From Branchiostoma floridae (lineage: Eukaryota; Chordata; Leptocardii; Amphioxiformes; Branchiostomatidae), in contig NC_049988.1 of the NCBI RefSeq assembly GCF_000003815.2, positions 5,570,744 through 5,634,743 on the forward strand: a stretch of 64,000 nt of DNA. Reading direction: 5' to 3'. Under the pieces are notes generated by a model. That model saw nothing but the letters and a program-made list of their open reading frames with translations. It was not told where the DNA came from and did no database searches. Positions 56,601-64,000 of the stretch are shown piece after piece. The position numbers and the translations under genes were made by a program. The stretch's first letter is position 1; each line of letters opens with the position of its first letter.

Positions 56601-59600
56601 CCCAAGGAACGGACTGTGAGTCTTTTGGTTTCCTTTGTTAGGCAGGTTTTCCCCCCTCCTTTCTTAATTTGTGAAATTCGCTTTCCAGTGCGATGGGGTG
56701 CCGCGGAATGCTGGATTGTTCGGAATTATTCGAGTAACCCTGTGTTAGCCTGACGTCCTTGTGAATAACACGTCGAGTCACCCGTTTGTTTCTAACGTTA
56801 TCCCAGTGTGGGGATCCGAGAAGGTGTAGGACGGTGTATCCTTTCTCAGTACGGTGGAATATCATTCAGTGCGACGGGGTGCCGCGGAAAGCTGAATGAT
56901 TCGGAAAGTATGCAGCTGTTTTAGCCTGTGTGGCATTATCCAGCGCGAAGAGTTTCCGCGGAAAGCTGGGCGATCAAAAAAAAAAAAAATTTTTACACGT
57001 TTTTTCGTGACACACTGTGACGACATCCAGTGCGAAGGGGTTCCGCGGAAAGCTGGACGATCCGAGAAGTCTTGTACGTTTTATCTACTTTTGTGACTTA
57101 ATCCAGTGCGATGGGTTTCCGCGGAAGGCTGGATGATTTGTTAAGCGGAAGTGCGTAAGGACCTGGGCCGGACTGAGGCCTGGCTAAGGAGTGTGCGCGG
57201 GAAACGGGCTGTGAGGACAGAAGTGAGCAGCATGTTGTGCGTTTGTGCACAAATGATTTTGTATCGCACAGTGCTGATTTACCAGAGGCAGTACAGAGCA
57301 CGGTTTTTCTTATGTCTGGTTCCTCTTCATGGACTGAGCGCGTTGTAAGATTAGAGTGGGTAGGTTAGTGTTGGGAACACGAGAGTGAATACTTAGGAAT
57401 GTGTGGCGTTACGTAGTGATAAAGTCCAGAGAAGGGCAAGATGAAGGGAGGGGGACAAGTCGAGAGGAATGAGAAAGGGATAAGATGAGTAAGGGGAGAG
57501 GAAAGGTGAAAGAGCGAAGATAAGGATGGGAAGTTGTTGAGAGGGACAAGATGGGAGATGATTTGGAAGAGTGAACAGGAAAAGGAGCGAGACGATATCA
57601 TAGGAGAGTGTCATCGGAGGAAGACATTAGGTGACAGGAAGGAAAGGCTCTGAAGCCAGAGAGGGCAAAGGCGGAAGACGACGATTCCCCATCACTTTAT
57701 AACGGAGGGCGGGTAAATGACCAGGACAAATAGGATACTATTTATTCTGGTCGCCTATTCGCCCGGATGTTAGACACGTGATCCCTCCATTGTATAAGTA
57801 TGTAGATTAGGGGACACCGTCACTCATCAGGCCGCCCTCCGACCACGTCTGGAGCCTGAAGCGGCCCACCCGCCCAGCCCTCGGTAAGTTTTTTCTGCTT
57901 TGCGTGGAATTAGATGCCCGCTTGTAGGCGGTCGTCTCAGCGCATAGGTGACTTTAGGCTCCAGACGACGATTCCCCATTACTTTATAACGGAGGGCGGA
58001 TAGATGACCAGGACAAATAGGATACTGTTTCGAGCGGGCCGAATACGGCTCGGTTGCCAATTCGAATACCTGATTCGGACGTTGGAACATTGCTGTTGCA
58101 ACACTTTTGGTTCGAGGGCACCAAATTTGTTCAACTTCTGGCGCATTTCGCATCAAAACATGGGTTTTCTTAGGTGGGTATGACATCAATAAAATGCAGC
58201 ACGGTGTATTCCGCATCATCCTCGGTCTCAGCCCTCCCGCGGGTCGGATCACCCTCCGGACTTCGGCCGTCGGGCGATCCGACCCGCGGTCGGGCTGACA
58301 CTGGGTGATGCGGAATACACCGTGTTGTATTCTATATATACATCCAATTATGATTATATACCTGAATGGAGCGCCTTTTTAGTGCAACCAATCGCGTCAT
58401 GAAATATCCATACATAATAAATTTCAAATCCTTAATAATTCTATCCATCCTTTACCTATCTACTGTCGCCTTTTATTTTAGACAATATTTTATTAATGCA
58501 TTCTTTTACCCCTCTTATGGTTTCTCCAAAACTTAGTATTTGTAGCTATAACTGCATTTAGGTTTACGCGACCGTGGGAAGCGTAATCAGATATTTACCT
58601 GGCTGAAAAATAAATCATACGATATTTGCTGCCTACAAGGGACACATTCAGTACCAAAAGAGAAATGGCAGCTGGACTGGGATAATTCCATTACATTTAA
58701 TCATGGTTTAAGTAATGGTAGCGGCTTGATGATACTATTCAAGAAACACCTGTCTTACACTATTCATAATACTCTTAGTTATGGGATTGGTCGATGGAGC
58801 GTACTTGACATAACCGTCAATTAATTTCGATTTTGTTTAGCAAATATGTATGCTTCCAATACAGACGATCCCTTGATCTTTGTTTATCTAGAAACTACAT
58901 TTACCGTATTGCATATCATTGTAGTAGAGAACTTAAACGCTGTTTTAAATCCTAATGTTGATAGAGCTGGACGCCAGACGACAAACAACCATCATAAATG
59001 TTGTAAAGCTATAAATTTATTATGTGCGAACCTAGATTTAATTGACATATACAGAAGTTGAAATCCAACAACGATACATTACACAAGGAGGCGTGTCGTA
59101 TTGACTCCTTTTTGGTATATTTTTCATTAACCTCTCTAATCAACAATGTTGTAATTGAGGACAACTTGAGATCGGACCAATGTCTGATTGGCCTTTCCAT
59201 GGTAACTTCTGGTTTTTGAAAATTCAATCCAGAAGAGAGTCTACATTTTTCTCTAACTTTATTTCATAACTTTATATTTAATGACGATTCAGCTAACCCT
59301 CTTCAAATGTGTCTTTCAAATGTGCCGTCCGCATCTACTCTCCAAGCGGAGGTTAGGCTGCGGCTGTTTTTTAACGTTTTTAGTCGTTTTTATCGGGCTT
59401 TATCGGTCAAAACACAGCAAGATACAATATGTAGATACAAGACCCTTATGGAAAAGTGAGGGCTAAGCCAAGATGGACAGACTGCTTGTGACTTCGGATA
59501 GGAGCAGACCATGAAACACCTTCTTGTCTACCCCATTCTGCCTGAACCATGCACCAAAGAAGCTCTGTTTGTTTACTGCAGCGGAAGACTGTACTTATGA

Positions 59601-59875
59601 CACGAGAAAAATTGTTATTATTATCATCATCATTATTATAATTTAACTATTGTTATTATTATTATTATTATCAGCTCCTATTGTCTTCTTTAATATATTT
59701 TTACGTTTCACTGTTGGGCATTAGTGGGTCCCTATAGTATACATGACATCCATTATTGTCATTTTGGAATTAATGCCATTGTATGTTCTATTTCTTGGCA
59801 TCCCACAGGATACCATGCAGGTTTCCTGACGAGTGGCCATTACTTGAGCAGTTTCCTCGGTAGTCTCGTGCTATG
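53632..59875 (+). CDS. Start of a major facilitator superfamily transporter gene
   Basis: Exon 1 follows TTATTTTACAG (acceptor, so a 5' UTR exon lies upstream). It carries ATG at 53697 and encodes MAEEKASKWAQFPLKQ up to 53744, where GTAATG is the donor. Exon 2 (54202-54316, acceptor TTCAACCAG, donor GTAGGT) encodes VAVVGGILFSEDFGGSVIYP, then ILPFLTHDFYSYLQSNQLG: transmembrane helix 1 of an MFS protein, with the 'yPiLPF..hdF' pattern of the ZIFL/MFSD-type subfamily. Exon 3 begins at 59809 after CATCCCACAG. Joined through the split glycine codon it gives YHAGFLTSGHYLSSFLGSL, helix 2. Its donor is uncertain (GTAGTC at 59860 or GTAAAC at 59894), and the usual motif A (GxxxDRxGRR) is not reached before the gap. 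The remaining helices lie beyond a 649-bp gap or the window. Expected function is proton- or sodium-coupled small-molecule transport in a membrane; the substrate is unknown. Confidence 0.8.
54883..55001 (+). promoter_or_regulatory. 119-bp promoter-like repeat, copy 1
   Basis: Identical to 57737-57855 except one C/T. It contains GACACGTGATCCC (an E-box CACGTG) and TTGTATAAGTATG (TATA-like) 15 bp later, then a transcribed-looking GTCACTCATCAGGCCGCCC. Similarity stops abruptly at both ends, as for a recent duplication or a mobile segment. Confidence 0.7.
56245..56615 (+). CDS. Two exon-like segments of an unrecognised protein inside the MFS intron
   Basis: Segment 1 (56245-56406) follows TTGTTTATACAG and encodes LTLSPSDSRDVRDTPLPATG, then HAAINLARYAAMGPVGGMHK and LQQQRGDKTRQGT; the donor would be GTTAGG. 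Segment 2 (56472-56615) follows TTGAAAACAG and encodes TKVRGGGFRAQRYEEQQF, then EDQARLAFRSPTPPSPPVHP, with consensus donor GTGAGT. Both are symmetric phase 1 exons (162 and 144 bp) and join to an unbroken frame through a Tyr codon. Codon composition is G+C rich, unlike the surroundings. No family was recognised. They may belong to a gene nested in the intron, be alternative exons, or be exons carried by a mobile element. Confidence 0.5.
56694..57140. repeat. Array of about five imperfect palindromes, period near 86 bp
   Basis: Units start at 56694, 56865, 56939, 57026 and 57112. Each reads TCCAGTGCGA(A/T)GGGGT, then (T/G)CCGCGGAA(A/T)GCTGGA(T/C). The outer TCCAG/CTGGA and central TTCCGCGGAA are self-complementary, so every unit can form a stem-loop. 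Spacers share CGTTTT and TGTGAC. Spacing of 171, 74, 87 and 86 bp suggests an ~86-bp unit with one copy lost. Confidence 0.8.
57415..57605. repeat. 190-bp purine-rich tract
   Basis: The plus strand is almost all A and G (GGGGAGAGGAAAGGTGAAAG and similar), with few pyrimidines. It is not strictly periodic. Such tracts can form triplex DNA; whether this matters here is unknown. Confidence 0.7.
57677..58026 (+). repeat. Second promoter-like copy bracketed by a 63-bp direct repeat
   Basis: A 63-bp block (57677-57739, GACGACGATTCCCCAT then ATAACGGAGGGCGG) recurs at 57964-58026 with three substitutions. Between them lies copy 2 of the 119-bp promoter-like repeat (57737-57855), directly followed by CCCTCGGTAAGTTTTTTCTG, a strong splice donor. 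The block CGTCTGGAGCCTGAAG at 57847 is mirrored by CTTTAGGCTCCAGACG at about 57952. The whole looks like a promoter plus first exon, tandemly rearranged. Confidence 0.6.
58196..58328. repeat. GC-rich 133-nt hairpin element
   Basis: Outer arms CACGGTGTATTCCGCATCA and TGATGCGGAATACACCGTG are exact complements. Inner arms (AGCCCTCCCGCGGGTCGGAT and mirror) continue with a few mismatches to a short loop near 58260. The total stem is about 60 bp. It sits just after AATAAAATGCA and before TATATATAC, typical A+T flanks of a small foldback transposon. Confidence 0.85.
58540..59240 (+). mobile_element. Decayed L1/Tx1-like LINE, endonuclease domain
   Basis: Pieces of an APE endonuclease occur in order: LGLRDRGKRNQIFTWLKN, DICCLQGTHSVPKEKWQLDW, GSGLMILFKKHLSYTI, GRWSVLDITVN, NPNVDRAGRQTTNNHHKCCK, ANLDLIDIYRS and LRSDQCLIGL. 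Two catalytic residues are altered: the glutamate of the normal CLQETH box is glycine, and the histidine of SDH is glutamine. Stops and frameshifts confirm a relic. It lies in intron 2 of the MFS gene. Confidence 0.85.
59615..59675. repeat. ATT/ATC microsatellite
   Basis: (ATT)n with interruptions; probably the 3' tail of a retroelement insertion. Confidence 0.85.
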
Positions 59876-60604
59876 GAACTTCTTTCTTTCCTTGTAAACC
59901 CAATTCCTGAAAGTTTCCTTGCTTTGAGTGTATAATAAATCAAGAGTTTANNNNNNNNNNNNNNNNNNNNNNNNNNNNNNNNNNNNNNNNNNNNNNNNNN
60001 NNNNNNNNNNNNNNNNNNNNNNNNNNNNNNNNNNNNNNNNNNNNNNNNNNNNNNNNNNNNNNNNNNNNNNNNNNNNNNNNNNNNNNNNNNNNNNNNNNNN
60101 NNNNNNNNNNNNNNNNNNNNNNNNNNNNNNNNNNNNNNNNNNNNNNNNNNNNNNNNNNNNNNNNNNNNNNNNNNNNNNNNNNNNNNNNNNNNNNNNNNNN
60201 NNNNNNNNNNNNNNNNNNNNNNNNNNNNNNNNNNNNNNNNNNNNNNNNNNNNNNNNNNNNNNNNNNNNNNNNNNNNNNNNNNNNNNNNNNNNNNNNNNNN
60301 NNNNNNNNNNNNNNNNNNNNNNNNNNNNNNNNNNNNNNNNNNNNNNNNNNNNNNNNNNNNNNNNNNNNNNNNNNNNNNNNNNNNNNNNNNNNNNNNNNNN
60401 NNNNNNNNNNNNNNNNNNNNNNNNNNNNNNNNNNNNNNNNNNNNNNNNNNNNNNNNNNNNNNNNNNNNNNNNNNNNNNNNNNNNNNNNNNNNNNNNNNNN
60501 NNNNNNNNNNNNNNNNNNNNNNNNNNNNNNNNNNNNNNNNNNNNNNNNNNNNNNNNNNNNNNNNNNNNNNNNNNNNNNNNNNNNNNNNNNNNNNNNNNNA
60601 TCAC

Positions 60605-63010
60605 TAGTTGCCAGAGAGTGGTCAAGTTGTGATTAATAAATGTTTATACATATTCATCTGAATACTTTGGATAAGAAATAAATTCACACGGTTCATTAAC
60701 ACTTCGCGCTGCACTTTTCAAGCGACAAACACTGCGACGTTTTCGTGTATGTACCTTCCAAATTTGTGCTACGCTAGACAGTGTGCCGTAACATGATACG
60801 CTTTCTAAAATGTGCTCTCTTCAGAAGTTAGTGATGAATTTAAGTAAACAGTAAATAGGATACAATTTATAATATTCCCGATTTCTTATGACAGTAAAAT
60901 TATTACGCAAAAAATGACACAGTCGACATCAACAAAACTCTTCCTTCACTTTCATAGTGAGTACGAATCCTTTGTTAGAGTGTAACAAATCTTTGGAGCG
61001 TTTCTCGCCGGCCACCTTCACGGCAACACTCATTGGAAAACAGCGGTGGCGTTGTTTATGTTGCTTTCCTATGGCCGGTCTTCTACTAAACAAACATCCA
61101 TAAAGACTCATCTTCTTATTGTTTTATAGAGCTTTATTTTTCATGTTAATGGTATTTGTGTGACTGCTTGGTAGAGTTCGCATATTTTGCGACACGAGCC
61201 GCCATTAAAGATAGTCCAGTGACAACAATACAGAATTTGGTATTATTAACATTATTGTTAAAATTGTGTATTCAAAACAAAAATTGATTATCTTTCAGCA
61301 TATTTTGAATGCAAATAACAGCTGCATGCACGGGTATTGTTTATTTACATTTTGTAATCAGCATAGTCAGTGGCAACAAACATCGCAAACTTAATGCATA
61401 ATAATATTAGAAAAAATCCGTGCCGTGTTAGGGTGCGTACGATCTTAGGGCACCCTCCGTTACGTCCAGACCCAATCAGCCAATCAGCGAGCCTGGTGTT
61501 ATCTCGAAGAGTTGATTCTTGCATGGAGGGGTTCTTTTTTCAATTCATCTTTGGACTTTTGTGATTATGTCAAAGTCCTATTTTAGCGGAAGTATTTTTG
61601 GACTACGCCACTTCACAAAGGGATATCAAAGGAGTTACAAATACGGTTTTGGACGGGTCATAATTTAAGATTTCATTTTCTTTAGCGGAAGTGTTTTTTG
61701 ACTGATCTACTTTACCTTTTTTCAATGGGCATAATTCGGAGACAAGCTCACCGGTCATTTCGCACTTGGACAATAGAGTCTAAGTCAACATCCCAAGAAG
61801 AGTATCCCAGTAATTGCATACAAATATAAATTACATACAAACACGCTTGCCAACGCAACAATTACGGCTAGAAATTGTACATTTACCACCGCCAAGAAAA
61901 ATTGAATATGTTGAGTCAAATACAAAGGTAATTTCAGCTGGATGTTGTCAGAGGGCTAGTTCGTAAGTAACGGATCGTCAGAAGGGAGCCGGCTAGTGTC
62001 TGATTCCCCCGGAAAAAACAACTATTTACAAATTTGTACGCAAGGATAGTTATCTTGATAAGACCTCCTTGGTGTATGTAAGCCAGACTGAGTTATAAAA
62101 CAACACATGGAAGTTTATGCAAGAGATCGTTTGTGTGCTACTGTAATTCCCCTCTAAAGTACCGGGCCTATGTGCAGAGTCTAACTTTTTCTGTCCCAGA
62201 GCAAGATAGAACAAAAACAAGCAAGCTAAATTCAAAACGAAGCACGCTGGGCAGACATTGACACAATACACATCTTATAACAATGTAACACTAGACTATC
62301 TTATGGATTTGAAGAACACTTAAATGAAACTCTAAATCTTAACCCTTTTCATGGAGAACAACTTTTGCTCTAATAGAATTTCGAAATGTAGGTTGGACAG
62401 CTCGGGTTTCTCTATAACCCCATTGGTAGACCACACACGTTATCCCAAGAACCGCATTGCTTATCCTTCAAACTTTTACTGTGGCCTTGGGCCATATTAT
62501 TGGCAGGGCCTCTGCATACAGGACAGGTTCTCTGCTGCCCCAGATTGTTACCTTACCGCTGACGTAAACTGTTAAAGTTAGCTTCGGTAATTTTTCTAAA
62601 AATTTAACTACATTCCGGAGTAAAGACTTCTATCAAAAATCGATGTTTCAATTTCAGTTACATTCTTTTTGGAATCCATTAGTTGTGTTGTGTTAAACTG
62701 TCGAACAGTAGGTCACAGCGCTAGCAGTTAAAGATCATTCTCCTATAACTGTCGTACGTACAGTTCATACAGCATGGCTAGAAGTGCGTGAACTAAAGCT
62801 TATTGTTATCTACCCGGCGTGGCAACACGCGGGCTGTGCGGGGCCTGCGAATTACCGCACAGCCGACTGTGCAGGAGAACGCAGGATTTTAACGGTATGC
62901 ACACGCTGAACCCGAAAAGTCCTTCCCACTGCCTGCCCGCACCAAGTTTAACGGACGTGTACCTGCCTGGGAAGTACCGGAAATCTGTCTTTTCATGCAG
63001 TGGAGGGAGA
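60605..63010. other. Stretch with no supported gene
   Basis: About 2.4 kb after the 649-bp gap, presumably intron of the MFS gene. No further MFS exon was found. An open frame at 62819-63013 is G+C richer than its surroundings but has no recognisable family. Confidence 0.4.
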
Positions 63011-63027
63011 TGACTTAAATATGCTGT

Positions 63028-63062
63028 ATTTGCTCTAAGGCAAATGTCGACCTTTCTAGTTT
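63028..63062. repeat. LINE-type 3' tail motif, second copy
   Basis: ATTTGCTCTAAGGCAAATGT, then CGACCTTTCTAGTTT, matching 17945-17980. Confidence 0.35.
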
Positions 63063-63159
63063 CTTTATTTTCATTTCACCAGGGTTACATGTCGCCAGTG
63101 TTTTGTCACTTTTTAGTTTGTATTAGGTAAAGCTCCGAAGCTTATTTACAACAGCATGC

Positions 63160-63672
63160 AACAATACTTCAATTTTCAAAAATATTTTAATCTCCCAGAA
63201 AACAGTCGTGCCCATAGGGCAAAGCTTTTGGGAAAAACGTCTAAAGCAATTCGACTTTCAAGTTGTTCCGTGGAAGAAAATTTGGAAAGCTTTATTCTAC
63301 ATCACAAAAGAACCCAAAATACGATCCTTGCAGTGGAAAGTATTGCATAATGTATACCCCACAAGGGTCAAGTTGTATGAACAAGGTATTACAGACACTG
63401 ACAAATACTCGTCATGTGGTTCTGTGGACTATGTTGAACACTTTTTTTATGAGTGTAAATGTGTAAAGCCTTTATGGACGCATATTGAAAAACTGCGTTG
63501 TACCAATTATGGCACATCTATATCATTAGACTTGCATCATGTAATTGTTGGCTATAAGCTCTATAACATTGTCAAATCTAAGTATATAAACATGTTGATA
63601 ATGATTGGAAAACACACTATTTCAAAATACAAAATACGGAAAGTATGTGGGAACGATAACGTCACTTTTTGA
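63160..63672 (+). mobile_element. C-terminal end of an L1/Tx1-like LINE ORF2
   Basis: Frame WKKIWKALFYITKEPKIRSL, QWKVLHNVYPTRVKLYEQGI, then SSCGSVDYVEHFFYECKCVK and PLWTHIEKL, ending at a TGA at 63670-63672. The 'WK.iw......i....LQ.k.lh.i.Pt...L' pattern followed by a Cys...His..Cys cluster is the zf-RVT region found at the end of L1/Tx1 ORF2 proteins. The rest of ORF2 is missing. It may be the same insertion family as the endonuclease relic at 58.5 kb. Confidence 0.75.
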
Positions 63673-63983
63673 GCAAGAGTGTGTACTAAGAGGTATTTCT
63701 TGATTCTCTGCAACATCTCTGTAACATTGTAAATGAAAAGTAAAGTCCATGGCTACGGACCATGGGAAGATCTAAAAAAAAAACAATACTTCAATTATCT
63801 AAATACATTGTTTCAAAAGTATCTAGAAAAATTATATTAACTTGTGTTGGTCATGGTCTCTGCAGTGTACTCGTGTGGTACATACAGGTTCCAAACCCTT
63901 GAATAGCTTTATACCTCAAATCTCAAAATCCACATTCCTTTAGTCCCTAACCAGACCTGACCCTTATCTTCGGTAAGTGTTAA

Positions 63984-64000
63984 CCCTATCTAGACCGGGC
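63984..64000 (+). mobile_element. Left end of a piggyBac-like TTAA element, cut by the window edge
   Basis: TTAA at 63980-63983 is followed by CCCTATCTAGACCGGGC, almost the same as the end at 28767. The element continues outside the window. Confidence 0.5.

Overview
This window looks like draft nuclear DNA from an invertebrate animal, most likely a lancelet (Branchiostoma-like). The assignment is an inference. It rests on the A+T-rich, intron-like texture, spliced coding exons, tRNA-derived SINEs, many decayed non-LTR retrotransposons of several lineages, and an unusual density of short DNA transposons. Thirteen runs of N are assembly gaps: 6599-6698, 9745-10048, 12449-12778, 14266-14569, 16017-16166, 19665-19826, 28929-29028, 30024-30205, 38278-38377, 40420-40605, 52643-53377, 55526-55809 and 59951-60599. 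There is no sign of bacterial operons, CRISPR arrays or viral genomes.

Host-gene content is thin. On the minus strand, two exons joined in frame (7955-7715 and 7476-7355) encode the start of a protein resembling the ZMYM/QRICH1/KCTD1 (DUF3504) group. On the plus strand, three exons (ATG at 53697, then 54202-54316 and 59809 onward) encode the start of a major facilitator superfamily transporter. Its second intron (54317-59808) holds two further exon-like segments (56245-56406 and 56472-56615) that also splice in frame. They lie between near-identical 119-bp promoter-like repeats (54883 and 57737) and precede an array of imperfect palindromes. An open frame at 35867-35391 has a zinc-finger-like motif and a very acidic tail, and sits among arrays of short palindromes.

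Layout. 0-6 kb: foldback MITE, a hairpin element with a hammerhead-like core, a LINE 3' end and a complex dispersed repeat. 6-10.5 kb: a TTAA-flanked element, a 68-bp minisatellite, the DUF3504-type gene, and a duplicated contig end around a gap. 11-17.8 kb: inverted-repeat elements, two SINEs, a large hairpin and a LINE. 18-24.7 kb: a 44-bp minisatellite, a LINE and a minus-strand SINE. 25-33 kb: hAT-like MITE, dispersed repeat copies, LINE ORF1 and endonuclease fragments, and an internally deleted mariner inside a tandem repeat. 33.3-36 kb: palindromic arrays and acidic open frames. 36.7-43.6 kb: complex repeat, a piggyBac-like TTAA element, LINE remains and a hAT-like MITE. 44.3-50.2 kb: an almost intact Tigger/pogo transposase, a hAT element with perfect 8-bp target duplication nested in the complex repeat, a LINE and a Tigger-like MITE. 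50.7-53.6 kb: two LINEs. 53.6-60 kb: the MFS gene with its unusual intron. 60.6-64 kb: mostly featureless, with an L1/Tx1-like LINE tail and the start of another TTAA element.

Most of the sequence is layered mobile-element debris. The best candidates for something undescribed are the palindromic 17-mer arrays at 33.6-35.4 kb, the exon-bearing block with palindromic array inside the MFS intron, and the hammerhead-like foldback near 1 kb. All boundaries and names come from reading the sequence; no database search was possible.
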